From positions 1 through 64,000 of the forward strand of contig JACRHJ010000034.1 of the NCBI GenBank assembly GCA_016212105.1: a stretch of DNA of 64,000 nt. The letters are read 5' to 3'. This DNA comes from Nitrospirota bacterium (lineage in GTDB: Bacteria; Nitrospirota; JACRHJ01). Below are positions 50,311 to 59,999 of this stretch, piece by piece. The notes beneath the pieces are model-generated. The model was not told the origin of the DNA. It searched no databases and saw only the letters and a program-made list of their open reading frames with translations. Within the stretch, counting starts at the first letter, position 1, and every line of letters begins with the position of its first letter. Position numbers and translations under genes: made by a program.

Positions 50311-51396
50311 TTGGCAAAGTCAGTCGTCGCTGTGCTCAAGACAAGGCCCGAGACCGTGCTGGAGGACTACGGCCGCCTGATGCGGATGGCCGGGTACCAG
50401 GACGTCATCAAGAAAGACCGCGACACCGCGCTCAAGATTAACATATCGTGGCACGTCTTCTACCCCGCATGCTCGACCACGCCCTGGCAGCTGGACGGCG
50501 TCATAAAGACGATGCTTGAGGACGGATACGACAGAGACCTCATACACGGCTGCCACAACCGGACCGTGGTCGTATCGGCCAAGCGCGGCGAGGTCTTGAA
50601 CAAGCACAAGCCGGTGATAGAAGCGCACGGCCTCAGGAACGTCCACCTCTACGAGGACGAGGAGTGGATAACATACGTCCCCAAGGGCAGGATGCTCGTC
50701 CTGAACGAGATATACCCCGAAGGCATACAGATTCCCAGGAGGTTCATCGGCGAGAACATCATACACCTGCCGACGATGAAGACCCACGTCTTCACGACGA
50801 TGACCGGCGCGATGAAGAACGCCTTCGGCGGGCTGCTCCACGAGAAGCGGCACTTCACGCACTCGGTCATTCACGAGACGCTGGTGGACCTGCTCACCAT
50901 CCAGAAGGAGATACACCCCGGCGTCTTCGCGGTGATGGACGGCACCTTCGCGGGCGACGGCCCTGGGCCGCGCTGCATGGTCCCGCACGTCAAGGACTAC
51001 ATCATCGCCTCCGCCGACCAGGTGGCGATAGACGCGGTCTCGGCGAAGATGATGGGCTTCGACCCGATGTCGCTCCCGTTCATCAGGCTCGCGCACGAGG
51101 CGGGGCTCGGCTGCGGCGAGCTGAAGGACATAGAGATAAAGGGCGAGGACATCTCGGAGGTCAACTGGCATTTTTCGAAGGGGCAGAACACCTTCGCCTC
51201 GAAGGGCCAGAAGATGATATACTGGGGGCCGCTCAAGCCCTTGGAGAAACTCCTGCTCAGGACGTTCATAGCCCCCTGGTCGTACGTCGCCTCCATAGGC
51301 TACCACGACTGGTACTGGTACCCGCTGATAGGGAAGCACCGCGTTCGTCAGGCGCTGTACGGCACGAAATGGGGCGAGCTTTTCCGGAAATACTGA
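50311..51396 (+). CDS. DUF362 domain protein
   Basis: KINISWHVFYPACSTTPWQLDGVIK, IIHLPTMKTHVFTTMTGAMKNAFG; TTG start with ggagg RBS. Confidence 0.82.
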   Translation: MAKSVVAVLKTRPETVLEDYGRLMRMAGYQDVIKKDRDTALKINISWHVFYPACSTTPWQLDGVIKTMLEDGYDRDLIHGCHNRTVVVSAKRGEVLNKHKPVIEAHGLRNVHLYEDEEWITYVPKGRMLVLNEIYPEGIQIPRRFIGENIIHLPTMKTHVFTTMTGAMKNAFGGLLHEKRHFTHSVIHETLVDLLTIQKEIHPGVFAVMDGTFAGDGPGPRCMVPHVKDYIIASADQVAIDAVSAKMMGFDPMSLPFIRLAHEAGLGCGELKDIEIKGEDISEVNWHFSKGQNTFASKGQKMIYWGPLKPLEKLLLRTFIAPWSYVASIGYHDWYWYPLIGKHRVRQALYGTKWGELFRKY

Positions 51397-51419
51397 ACCT
51401 GTCATAGAAAGGCCTCGAC

Positions 51420-51863
51420 ATGAACTGGACCCTGTCCAACAAGCTTATACCCGGCGAGGAGGTAGTCGACCAGCCGGACGAGAACGGCGGCTTCGGGATG
51501 AAGGCGGTCTACACGCCCGTGCTAACGAACCGCCGCGTCATATTCAAGTTCAACAGCCTGTCCACCGGGCTCGTCCAGTCGTTCTACTACGACGAGATTA
51601 CCGACGCCCGCCCCACCAGCAGGCTTCTGGTCAAGTACCTCAAGCTGACCGCGCGCGGCAGGGAGCACGTGCTCCACGTATACGAGCCGGACTCATGGGC
51701 GTGGAAGATAATGGAGTACAAGGAGCAGTTCGGTGGAGGCGCATCGGATAAGGCCGCGAAGCCGTCCGCCGCGGACCTGCTCGTGATGCTCAGCACGCTG
51801 AAGGACAACGGGCTCCTGACGGACGCGGAGTTCGAGGAGAAGCGCGGGAGGCTAAACAGATAA
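51420..51863 (+). CDS. PH-like/SHOCT domain protein
   Basis: C-terminal DLLVMLSTLKDNGLLTDAEFEEKRGRL (SHOCT). Confidence 0.75.
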   Translation: MNWTLSNKLIPGEEVVDQPDENGGFGMKAVYTPVLTNRRVIFKFNSLSTGLVQSFYYDEITDARPTSRLLVKYLKLTARGREHVLHVYEPDSWAWKIMEYKEQFGGGASDKAAKPSAADLLVMLSTLKDNGLLTDAEFEEKRGRLNR

Positions 51864-51873
51864 GGAGGCGCGC

Positions 51874-53034
51874 ATGCCGCAGTACCTTGAGGTAGTACAG
51901 TTCATAGACACCACCGGCGAGGAGATGGTCCACCGTGTGCCGGAGTCCGGCTCAGGGGACCTCAAGTACGGCGCGCAGTGCATCGTGCGCGACACCCAGG
52001 CCGCCGTCTTCTTCAAGGACGGCAAGGGGACGGACGTGCTCGGCCCGGGCCGGCACACCCTCTCCACGAAGAACATACCGGTCCTGACCAAGATACTGAT
52101 GCTCCCCTGGAAATTCGAGAGCATCTTCAAGGCCGAGGTCTACTTCGTAAACCAGAAGGTCTTCACCAACCTCCGCTGGGGCACCCGCGACCCGGTCGTC
52201 TTCAAGGACAGCGAACTGGGCATGGTAAGGCTCCGCGCCTTCGGCATCTACACCCTCCAGATAACGCAGCCGCTCCTGTTCGTGAACACCATCGTGGGCA
52301 CGCAGGGCGCAAGCTTCAACGACACCATCAAGGACTACCTCCGGGACGTCATCGTCTCTCGGCTGAACGACCTCATCGGCGAGAGCCTCGACACGATACT
52401 CGACCTGCCCAAGGAGTACGACGAGATAGCGGCCGTGGTCAAGTCGCGCCTCGCCAAGGACTTCTCGACCTACGGAATGGAGCTGAAGGACTTCTATGTC
52501 ACCTCCATCACGCCGACGGAAGAGGTACAGGCGGTGATAGACAACCGCACCCAGATGGGCGCGGTCGGCGACATGGACCGGTTCCTGAAGTTCAAGGCGG
52601 CGCTCGCGCTCGGCAAGGTCGGCGAGGGGCTCGGGGCCGGGGCGGCCTCCGGCGGGTCCGGCGGCATGGGCGAGGGCCTCGGGGCCGGAATGGGCATGGG
52701 CATGGGCGCGGGCATGGGTATGATGCTCCCCGGGATGATATTCAAGACGCTGAACGGCGGCATGGGCACGCCGGAAAAGATAGCAGAAAAAGGCTCGGTG
52801 AACTGCCTGAAATGCCACGGGGAGGTGCTGCTCGACGCGCGTTTCTGCCCGCACTGCGGACACCAGATGGTCGTCTCGAACAAATGCCCGAAATGCGGGA
52901 AGGACCTCCCGCCGGAGGCTAACTTCTGCATGAAGTGCGGGGCCTCGCTCGGCCAGAAGCTCACATGTCCCGGCTGCAAGACGGAACTGCCGCCCGGCAC
53001 GAAGTTCTGCACGGGGTGCGGGGAGAAGATATAG
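51874..53034 (+). CDS. SPFH/band-7 domain protein with C-terminal double zinc ribbons
   Basis: SPFH-like N-terminus; CLKCHGEVLLDARFCPHCG, CPKCGKDLPPEANFCMKCG, CPGCKTELPPGTKFCTGCG. Confidence 0.88.
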   Translation: MPQYLEVVQFIDTTGEEMVHRVPESGSGDLKYGAQCIVRDTQAAVFFKDGKGTDVLGPGRHTLSTKNIPVLTKILMLPWKFESIFKAEVYFVNQKVFTNLRWGTRDPVVFKDSELGMVRLRAFGIYTLQITQPLLFVNTIVGTQGASFNDTIKDYLRDVIVSRLNDLIGESLDTILDLPKEYDEIAAVVKSRLAKDFSTYGMELKDFYVTSITPTEEVQAVIDNRTQMGAVGDMDRFLKFKAALALGKVGEGLGAGAASGGSGGMGEGLGAGMGMGMGAGMGMMLPGMIFKTLNGGMGTPEKIAEKGSVNCLKCHGEVLLDARFCPHCGHQMVVSNKCPKCGKDLPPEANFCMKCGASLGQKLTCPGCKTELPPGTKFCTGCGEKI

Positions 53035-53113
53035 CAGGAGTGCGTTCGTTTCTTATTGTTCGAGTGGAAGAAACCACCTTGGAGCATGCATGCGGCCCGT
53101 GTTCCTCAAGTTT

Positions 53114-53462
53114 GTCATTCTGAGCGAAGCGAAGAATTGCCTTTGACTTGACGTATTACGTATACATACTGACGAACGAATACAAAAAGCTCTATACAGG
53201 AGTCACGAACAACATCGTGAGGCGCATGGCGGAGCACAAGAGCGGTCTGGCCAAAGGCTGGGCCGTGAAGTATAAGCTCGACAAGCTCGTTTATGTCGAG
53301 GAAACAGGCGACATAAGAGAGGCGATAACAAGAGAGAAGCAGATAAAAGGATGGCTGAGGGAGAAGAAGAACGCCCTGGTTTCATCGGCTAACCCCGAGT
53401 GGCGGGACTTGACCGGCGACCTTTGGTAGTCAAAGGCAATCCTTCGCTTCGCTCAGGATGAC
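53114..53462 (+). mobile_element. Candidate minimal mobile unit: GIY-YIG ORF bounded by 34-bp inverted repeats
   Basis: gtcattctgagcgaagcgaagaattgcctttgac (53114-53147) and its inverted near-copy gtcaaaggcaatccttcgcttcgctcaggatgac (53429-53462; 2 mismatches). Confidence 0.7.
53148..53429 (+). CDS. GIY-YIG nuclease domain protein
   Basis: YYVYILTNEYKKLYTGVTNNIVRRMAEHKSG; TTG start. Confidence 0.9.
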   Translation: MTYYVYILTNEYKKLYTGVTNNIVRRMAEHKSGLAKGWAVKYKLDKLVYVEETGDIREAITREKQIKGWLREKKNALVSSANPEWRDLTGDLW

Positions 53463-53654
53463 ACAGTTATATCCGTGTCTTTTATGGAGGGGCCGGCCCA
53501 CGTGTCGGCCCTTCAAATAATGCGGCTTCAACAAATCTCCCCTCGCCCCTTGCGGGAGAGGGGCCGGGGGTGAGGGTGTTTTTGGCGGTGGGCCATGCCC
53601 ACCCTGCAAATTCCTGGATTCCCGCTTTCGCGGGAATGACGAGCAAGGTTGAAA

Positions 53655-55184
53655 ATGCCCATCACCGTATCCACCAAATGCCCGTCCTGCGCGGGCGAGG
53701 TCGAGTTCGAGCAGGGTACGAACGCGGTCCACTGCGGGTTCTGCGGCTCGGACCACCTCGTCACCGGCCGGGGCCGGGTGCTGTCGTACTACGTCCCGGA
53801 GAAGGTGCCGGTCTGGGAGGCGCTCGCCCGCGCGCGTGAGGCGCTCGCGGGCGTCGGCATACCGGACGCGAAGACACGCGACGCTACTCTGTTCTTCGTC
53901 CCGTTCTACCACCTCATCGGCCAGGCGCTCCACTGGGAGGCGAAGGAGGACGCGGAGCGCAAAAAGTCGTGGAGTACGTCGGGCGTTTCGGTCACCATGA
54001 CCAGCTCCGATACCGAGGACGGCGCGGGGTTCGGACAGTCCGGCATGGGTTCGCTGTTGATGGAGGGCCTGGGCGGTAACCTCCTCAAAGCCCTGAAGGG
54101 AGACGGGGCGCCAAACCTCGTCCGGAAGACGTTCGAGCCCAGGTCGGCCTACATCAGCAGGAGCGCGCCCGCACTCGACATCCCGGAGCTGAAGGTACCG
54201 TCGCTCGGCGTCAGGGCGGACGTCCTCAAGCTCGCGCTGTTCGAGAAGGCGGCGGTCACGGTGCGCGGCCAGGTAGTGCCGGTAAAGGCTTCGTTGCCGG
54301 ACTACGAGGCCAGGGGTTACGCGCCATCAGGGTCCGAGGAGGCGGTGGCGAGGACGGTATTCGGCAAGGTGCGCTCGGTCATCTACTTCCCGTTCTGGCT
54401 GGTCGAGTCAGGCGGCGCGCCCGGCGGGCCCGGCTCGTTCACGGTCGTGGACGCGGTCAGCGGCGAGGTCGCAAACCCGCTCGCCCCGGCGGAGATCCTC
54501 GACAAGCTGGTCGCCAGAGACGGGATAAGGTTCGACGTCGCGGGCCTCAGGCCGCTCAAATGCCCGGACTGCGGCAACGGCCTGCCGGTAAAGCCCAGGG
54601 ACGCGGTCTTCGTCTGCGGCACGTGCAGGAAGGCGTGGATGGTGAGCGGAGACGGGTTCGAAGGCATACCCTGCTCCATCGCCGCGCCGCAGAAGAAGGG
54701 CTCGGGGGAGCCGGTATACTTCCCGTTCTGGGTGGTTACCGCGAGGCTAAGCACGCCGGACCTGACGGTCGAGAACAAGTATGACCTGGGCCGGCTGATG
54801 CCCGGGCTGAGGGTGCCTACCGAGGAGGACAAGGCGCTCCCGCTCAGGTTCTTCGTGCCCGCGCTCCGCATCGGGAGCCAGCTGGCCCTCTCCCGTCTCG
54901 CGACCAACTTCACGCGGTTCCAGCCGACCTGGGAAAAGGACATCCCGTACAGCATTAGCGCCAAGGGCTGCCACATCACGCAAGACGACGCGCTATCGCT
55001 TATCCCGCTTATACTCTTCGCAATGGCGCCCAAGGACAACATACACAAGGTACGGTTCGCGCTCGAGGCGAAGGTTGAGCCATCCGGGGTCGAGCTGGTG
55101 CTCATCCCGTTTTACAAGGGGCGCGGCGACTACGTGGACTCGATCCTCGGCCAGTCACTTCAGGCGGCCGCCGTCAAGGACTGA
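53655..55184 (+). CDS. Zinc-ribbon protein of unknown function
   Basis: CPSCAGEVEFEQGTNAVHCGFCGSDHLV and CPDCGNGLPVKPRDAVFVCGTCRKAW. Confidence 0.75.
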   Translation: MPITVSTKCPSCAGEVEFEQGTNAVHCGFCGSDHLVTGRGRVLSYYVPEKVPVWEALARAREALAGVGIPDAKTRDATLFFVPFYHLIGQALHWEAKEDAERKKSWSTSGVSVTMTSSDTEDGAGFGQSGMGSLLMEGLGGNLLKALKGDGAPNLVRKTFEPRSAYISRSAPALDIPELKVPSLGVRADVLKLALFEKAAVTVRGQVVPVKASLPDYEARGYAPSGSEEAVARTVFGKVRSVIYFPFWLVESGGAPGGPGSFTVVDAVSGEVANPLAPAEILDKLVARDGIRFDVAGLRPLKCPDCGNGLPVKPRDAVFVCGTCRKAWMVSGDGFEGIPCSIAAPQKKGSGEPVYFPFWVVTARLSTPDLTVENKYDLGRLMPGLRVPTEEDKALPLRFFVPALRIGSQLALSRLATNFTRFQPTWEKDIPYSISAKGCHITQDDALSLIPLILFAMAPKDNIHKVRFALEAKVEPSGVELVLIPFYKGRGDYVDSILGQSLQAAAVKD

Positions 55185-55400
55185 AGGCTGCCCGCCCGTC
55201 CAGTTCCCCCCATCCTCCCTTTTTTCGAGGGGGAGGTATGCTATTGCCAACCCGCCCCGTCTGTGATAAAATCCGGAAGTTTTCCACGCAATTATTAAAC
55301 CGGCGGCTGAATATTTGGATTCATCGCCGATACTTCATAACGCCCCCCGGCCCCCTCTTATCTTAAGAGGGGGAGTCATAGGTTGGGGGCAGATTGTTAT

Positions 55401-55515
55401 AAATCCGGCGGGCGCAGCTCGCCATAGTTTGGCATCCATCCATATAGTATCGAGGGGATGCAAGGGGGAACGTTTCCCCCTTGTCCGGGGGTGCAAGGGG
55501 GCTGCGCCCCCTTGA
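55401..55515 (+). repeat. ~115-bp dispersed repeat, copy C
   Basis: aatccggcgggcgcagctcgccat...cgaggggatgcaagggggaacgtttcccccttgtccgggggtgcaagggggctgcgcccccttga. Confidence 0.88.
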
Positions 55516-55585
55516 GGCCGCTATACCCAAGAGGATGTCCGGATTTTTAACCGACGGATTAATAACACAGGACAAAGGGCAACAC

Positions 55586-56935
55586 ATGCGTTCCGTCATA
55601 CATATATTACTCGGCATTATAATATTCGCGTCGCTCGCCGGCTGCGCCGCTCCGGGCAGGCGCGTAGGCACGGCGTCCAAGCCCGTTGTCGTCAAGAAGT
55701 CCGTCAGGACATTCGTCCTGGGCAACGGCGCGACACTGATAGTGAAGGAGGGCAGGAAGCCCGGCCCGACCGCGCTCCAGGTCTGGGTTACACAGGGCAG
55801 CCTGTCCGACCCCGAAGGCATGCCGGGTATCTCGCACTTTGTCGAGCACATGCTTTTCACCGGCTCGCTCCACCTGCCCAAGGGCAGGATGGAGCATTAC
55901 CTGGAGTCCATGGGCGGGCGGCTGTCCGGGCATACCGGGCGGGACTTCAGCTACATCGGCGTGACGCTCCCCGGCCCCGGCTGGCAGCGCGGCCTCGACA
56001 TCCTGTACGACCTCGCGGCCTACCCCCTGTTCAAGCCCGAGGACGTCGGGAGGCAGAAGAAGGTGGTCCAGCTCGAGATTGCCCAGAGGGAGAGAGAGCC
56101 GGACACGCTGGTCATCGACAACCTGTTTGGAGCGGCCTACGTCACGAACCAGTACAGGAACCCTGTAACCGGTACGGAGAGAGACGTGGCCGGGTTCACG
56201 AGGGACGACGTCTCGGGATACTACAGTGAGACATACGTCCCGTCGAACATGGTCATAGTGGTGGTTGGCGACGTGGACACGGCCGAGGTCAGGGCCGCTG
56301 CCGAGAAGACGTTCGGCGCGATAGCCATGCAGGAGTACACCCCGCCCCGCGCAAGGCCGGAGGCCTTCCAGGCGCACACCCGCACGAAGTCCGCCGAGGG
56401 GCCGTACAGCCTGACGTACATGGCGATGGGCTGGCACATCTGCTCCGCGTCCGACCCGGACATGTACGCGGCCGAGGTGCTGCGCGCGATACTGGGGCAG
56501 GGCAAGGGCTCGCGGCTCTACCAGGAGCTCCGGGAGAGGATGGGCGCCGCGTTCGACGTCGAGGCCGAGCTGTTCCCGCTCCGGGAGCCGGGCCTGTTCG
56601 TCCTTACCGCGCACCTCAAGGCGGACGACCTGCGCCGCGTGACCTCCGAGGTCCTGCGCCAGGTGAACAAGCTGAAGGACGAGTACGTCACGGACGCCGA
56701 GCTTGCGCGCGCCGTGGACTCCATCGAGGCCGGCTACCTGCTCGACAACGAGACCGCCGAGGGCCAGGCCTACGGGCTCGGCTACTGGGCCACGGTGCAC
56801 GGCGAGGACGACCCAGGCATGTACGTCGAGAACATCCGGAGGGTTACGCCGGAGGACCTGCGCCGCGTCGCCCAGAAGTACCTCGGCGAGGGTAACTACA
56901 CGCTGTCGCTGGTGGGGCCGGAGGGCGGCAGGTAG
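55586..56935 (+). CDS. M16 family zinc peptidase, lipoprotein
   Basis: Lipobox SLAGC; GISHFVEHMLFTGS (HxxEH); KKVVQLEIAQRERE. Confidence 0.92.
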   Translation: MRSVIHILLGIIIFASLAGCAAPGRRVGTASKPVVVKKSVRTFVLGNGATLIVKEGRKPGPTALQVWVTQGSLSDPEGMPGISHFVEHMLFTGSLHLPKGRMEHYLESMGGRLSGHTGRDFSYIGVTLPGPGWQRGLDILYDLAAYPLFKPEDVGRQKKVVQLEIAQREREPDTLVIDNLFGAAYVTNQYRNPVTGTERDVAGFTRDDVSGYYSETYVPSNMVIVVVGDVDTAEVRAAAEKTFGAIAMQEYTPPRARPEAFQAHTRTKSAEGPYSLTYMAMGWHICSASDPDMYAAEVLRAILGQGKGSRLYQELRERMGAAFDVEAELFPLREPGLFVLTAHLKADDLRRVTSEVLRQVNKLKDEYVTDAELARAVDSIEAGYLLDNETAEGQAYGLGYWATVHGEDDPGMYVENIRRVTPEDLRRVAQKYLGEGNYTLSLVGPEGGR

Positions 56936-56939
56936 CTAT

Positions 56940-57251
56940 ATGATAATAGTCCCGTCGGTAAACGGAGTGCCCATCCGCCTGACGCAGGAGCGCTGGGCGC
57001 ACATAGTCCGGAACCACCCCGAGATGGACGGGTGGAAGGATACGGTACTGGACACGCTGGCGCACCCGGACATGGTCCAGGAGGGCGATTACGGCGCGCT
57101 GATCGCCCTCGGATATCACGAGGAAACCGTTTTGGGTTCTAAGTGGATGGTGGTAATATATAAAGAGACGGACGTCGACGACGGTTTTGTGCTTACCGCA
57201 TATTTCACTCGCAGGCCGTCGGCTTCAAGGAGGGTAGTATGGAAGCGTTGA
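56940..57251 (+). CDS. Small protein resembling PBECR/DUF4258-type nucleases (tentative)
   Basis: IRLTQERWAHIVRNHPEMDGWKDTVLDTLAHPDMVQEGD; overlaps the following DUF2283 gene. Confidence 0.6.
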   Translation: MIIVPSVNGVPIRLTQERWAHIVRNHPEMDGWKDTVLDTLAHPDMVQEGDYGALIALGYHEETVLGSKWMVVIYKETDVDDGFVLTAYFTRRPSASRRVVWKR

Positions 57252-57454
57252 AGATACTCGAAAGGAATGAAAACCTGAGCTGGGATTATGACGGGGAGGC
57301 GGACGTTCTGTACATAAGCGTCGGCGAACCCGGCAACGCCCTCGGCGTGGACGTGGGCGATGGCGTTGTCATCAGGTACAACGAAGATACAGGCGAGATG
57401 GTCGGCCTGACCATCATCGGCGTCCGCCAGAGAAGCATATCCGCCTTGAAGTGA
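57239..57454 (+). CDS. DUF2283 domain protein
   Basis: SWDYDGEADVLYISVGEPGNALGVDVGDGVVIRYNEDTGEMVGLTIIGV. Confidence 0.88.
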   Translation: MEALKILERNENLSWDYDGEADVLYISVGEPGNALGVDVGDGVVIRYNEDTGEMVGLTIIGVRQRSISALK

Positions 57455-57638
57455 CAATCCGCTCGCGGCTGTGTTATAAAGACTTGACGATGCGGGCGCG
57501 ATTAATCGCGCCCATACGATTTTAGATACAGGCGGATTCTTCGCACAGCCTGCCCCATAATGCAACCCGGCGCGCCGAGGGCGTCGCGCCCTACAAATGA
57601 CAAGCAGATTATCACCCATACACAGGAGGCATTATAAA

Positions 57639-59291
57639 ATGGCAAAGGTAAAGAGGGCGCTCATAAGCGTCTCGGACAAGACGGGCGTAATAGATTTCGC
57701 CAGTAAGCTCGCGAAGATGGGCGTCGAGATACTCTCGACAGGCGGCACCGCCAAGGCGATGCGCGACGCGAAGGTCGCCGTCAAGGACGTGTCCGAGTTC
57801 ACCGGATTCCCGGAGATGCTCGACGGCCGGGTAAAGACGCTGCACCCCAAGGTGCACGGCGGGCTGCTGGGCCGCCGCGGCGACAAGTCGCACGTCGCCC
57901 AGATGAAGGAGCACGGCATCGAGGCCATAGACATGGTCGTCGTCAACCTCTACCCGTTCGAGGCGACGATAAAGAAGGACGGCTGCGGCTTCGAGGACGC
58001 CATCGAGAACATAGACATCGGCGGCCCGGCGATGATACGCTCCGCCTCCAAGAACTTCATGGACGTGGTCGTCATCGTGGACCCGGCGGACTACGACGCC
58101 GTGGCGAAGGAATTGAAGGACGGCGCGGTATCGCCCAGGACCCGCTTCCGTCTCGCGGCGAAGGCATACGAGCACACAGCGAAGTACGACACGATGATAT
58201 CGTCATTCTTCAAGGCCGCGGGCGCGATAGATACCGAGTACCCGTTCTTCCACAAGTCGGAGATGAAGACGACCAAGTCACGCCCGTACCCGGAGGCCGT
58301 GCCCGCGCACTTCTCGGAGCAGGGCAAGGCGGACAGCCCGTTCCCGATATTCACCTCGCTGCCGCTCATCAAGGTGCAGGACCTCCGCTACGGGGAGAAC
58401 CCGCACCAGAGGGGCGCGTTCTACAGGGAGCCGGTCGTCACCGAGCCGTCCGTCGTCACGTCATGCCAGCTCCAGGGCAAGGCGATGTCGTTCAACAACT
58501 ACCTTGACGCGAACTCGGCCCTCGAACTCGCCAAGGAGTTCACCGAGCCGGTCTCGGTCATCATAAAGCACAACAACCCCTGCGGCGTGGCGACGGCGGA
58601 CAGGATTGTGGACGCATATGTACGTGCGAGGGAGATCGACCCGGTCTCCGCCTTCGGCGGCGTCCTCGCGTTCAACCGCAAGGTGGACGCGGCTACCGCG
58701 AAGGAGATAACCTCCACGTTCGTCGAGGTCGTCATCGCCCCGGGCTTCGACAGGAAGGCGCTTGAGCTGTTCAAGAAGAAGGACAACATACGCCTCCTCG
58801 ACATCGGCTCTGCGATGCACGGTACGGCGTCCGGCTTCGACATGAAGCGCGTCGTCGGCGGCATGATAATTCAGGAGCGCGACCTCGGCATGATTGGCGA
58901 CATCAAAAAGCTCAAGGTGGTGACCAAGCGCAAGCCGACGGCGGAGGAGTACAAGGGCCTCGCCTTCGCATGGAAGGTGGCGAAGCACGTCAAGTCGAAC
59001 GCGATAATCTACTCATACGGGACGCACGTCATAGGCATCGGCGCGGGCCAGATGTCCCGCGTGGACAGCACCCGCCTCGGCGCATTGAAGTCCAACTTCC
59101 CGACCAAGGGCGCATGCCTCGCGTCCGACGCCTTCTTCCCCTTCCGGGACGGCATAGACGAGTGCGCGAAGCACGGCGTCACGGCGATAATCGAGCCGGG
59201 CGGCTCGCTCAAGGACCCGGAGGTCATCGCCGCCGCGAACGAGTACGGCATAGCGATGGTGTTCACCGGGATGAGGCATTTCAGGCACTAA
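57639..59291 (+). CDS. purH: Bifunctional AICAR formyltransferase/IMP cyclohydrolase
   Basis: ALISVSDKTG, STGGTAKAM, GRVKTLHPKVHGGLLGRR, IKHNNPCGVA. Confidence 0.97.
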   Translation: MAKVKRALISVSDKTGVIDFASKLAKMGVEILSTGGTAKAMRDAKVAVKDVSEFTGFPEMLDGRVKTLHPKVHGGLLGRRGDKSHVAQMKEHGIEAIDMVVVNLYPFEATIKKDGCGFEDAIENIDIGGPAMIRSASKNFMDVVVIVDPADYDAVAKELKDGAVSPRTRFRLAAKAYEHTAKYDTMISSFFKAAGAIDTEYPFFHKSEMKTTKSRPYPEAVPAHFSEQGKADSPFPIFTSLPLIKVQDLRYGENPHQRGAFYREPVVTEPSVVTSCQLQGKAMSFNNYLDANSALELAKEFTEPVSVIIKHNNPCGVATADRIVDAYVRAREIDPVSAFGGVLAFNRKVDAATAKEITSTFVEVVIAPGFDRKALELFKKKDNIRLLDIGSAMHGTASGFDMKRVVGGMIIQERDLGMIGDIKKLKVVTKRKPTAEEYKGLAFAWKVAKHVKSNAIIYSYGTHVIGIGAGQMSRVDSTRLGALKSNFPTKGACLASDAFFPFRDGIDECAKHGVTAIIEPGGSLKDPEVIAAANEYGIAMVFTGMRHFRH

Positions 59292-59363
59292 AAGCCGAGA
59301 GGCAAAGTCCCGCCTTTTTGTAAAAAAGGCGGCCCAAAAACTTCTGTGCGGGAAACATCAAAG

Positions 59364-59990
59364 ATGAAAATATTCATTGCCGTGTTGCTGCTCTTGTGCC
59401 TTGCCATCCCCGCATACGCGGAGGACGAGGGCGTCGACGCCAGAGGAGATATTGTATCGTCGTCGCACTACGACATCGACGGAGACGGCGAGCTGGAGAG
59501 GGTGGACATATACCTCGCGTCCGGAAGGCGGTACGTGGACGATACGGACTGGTGCGGCAAGGGCGAGAAGTGGGAGGGCGAGTTCCATGTCCGCATCACG
59601 GACAACAAGAAGCTCCTCCGCGACAACCCGGAACCGCTCCATGTCGAGTTCTTCTGGCTGCCTGCCTTCGAACTGAGGTTCGCGGACTACAACTCCGACG
59701 GCAACGTTGACTTCAACGTAACCGGGTATTCCGGCTGCAACCTCCGCGAGGTCTACCTCTACACGATATACCCCGGCGGCAGGGTCGAGCGGCTCGATGT
59801 CGACGGCGACATACTTGCGTCCACGTCAGAGAGCTCGACCGGCATCGTCAACGCGCTTGGGGACGGCTGCCTGACCACCCAGCACACCGACGATGAGCAG
59901 GGCGTGGTGCAGGAGACCTGGTGCTGGAACAGCAGCATGTTCTTCCTGAAGGACACGATACTCGTCGGCGGGGAAGAGGGAGTGGAGTAG
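59364..59990 (+). CDS. Secreted protein of unknown function
   Basis: Signal peptide MKIFIAVLLLLCLAIPAYAED; VCBS-like YDIDGDGELERVDIYLASGRR. Confidence 0.55.
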   Translation: MKIFIAVLLLLCLAIPAYAEDEGVDARGDIVSSSHYDIDGDGELERVDIYLASGRRYVDDTDWCGKGEKWEGEFHVRITDNKKLLRDNPEPLHVEFFWLPAFELRFADYNSDGNVDFNVTGYSGCNLREVYLYTIYPGGRVERLDVDGDILASTSESSTGIVNALGDGCLTTQHTDDEQGVVQETWCWNSSMFFLKDTILVGGEEGVE

Positions 59991-59999
59991 GCACTGGGC

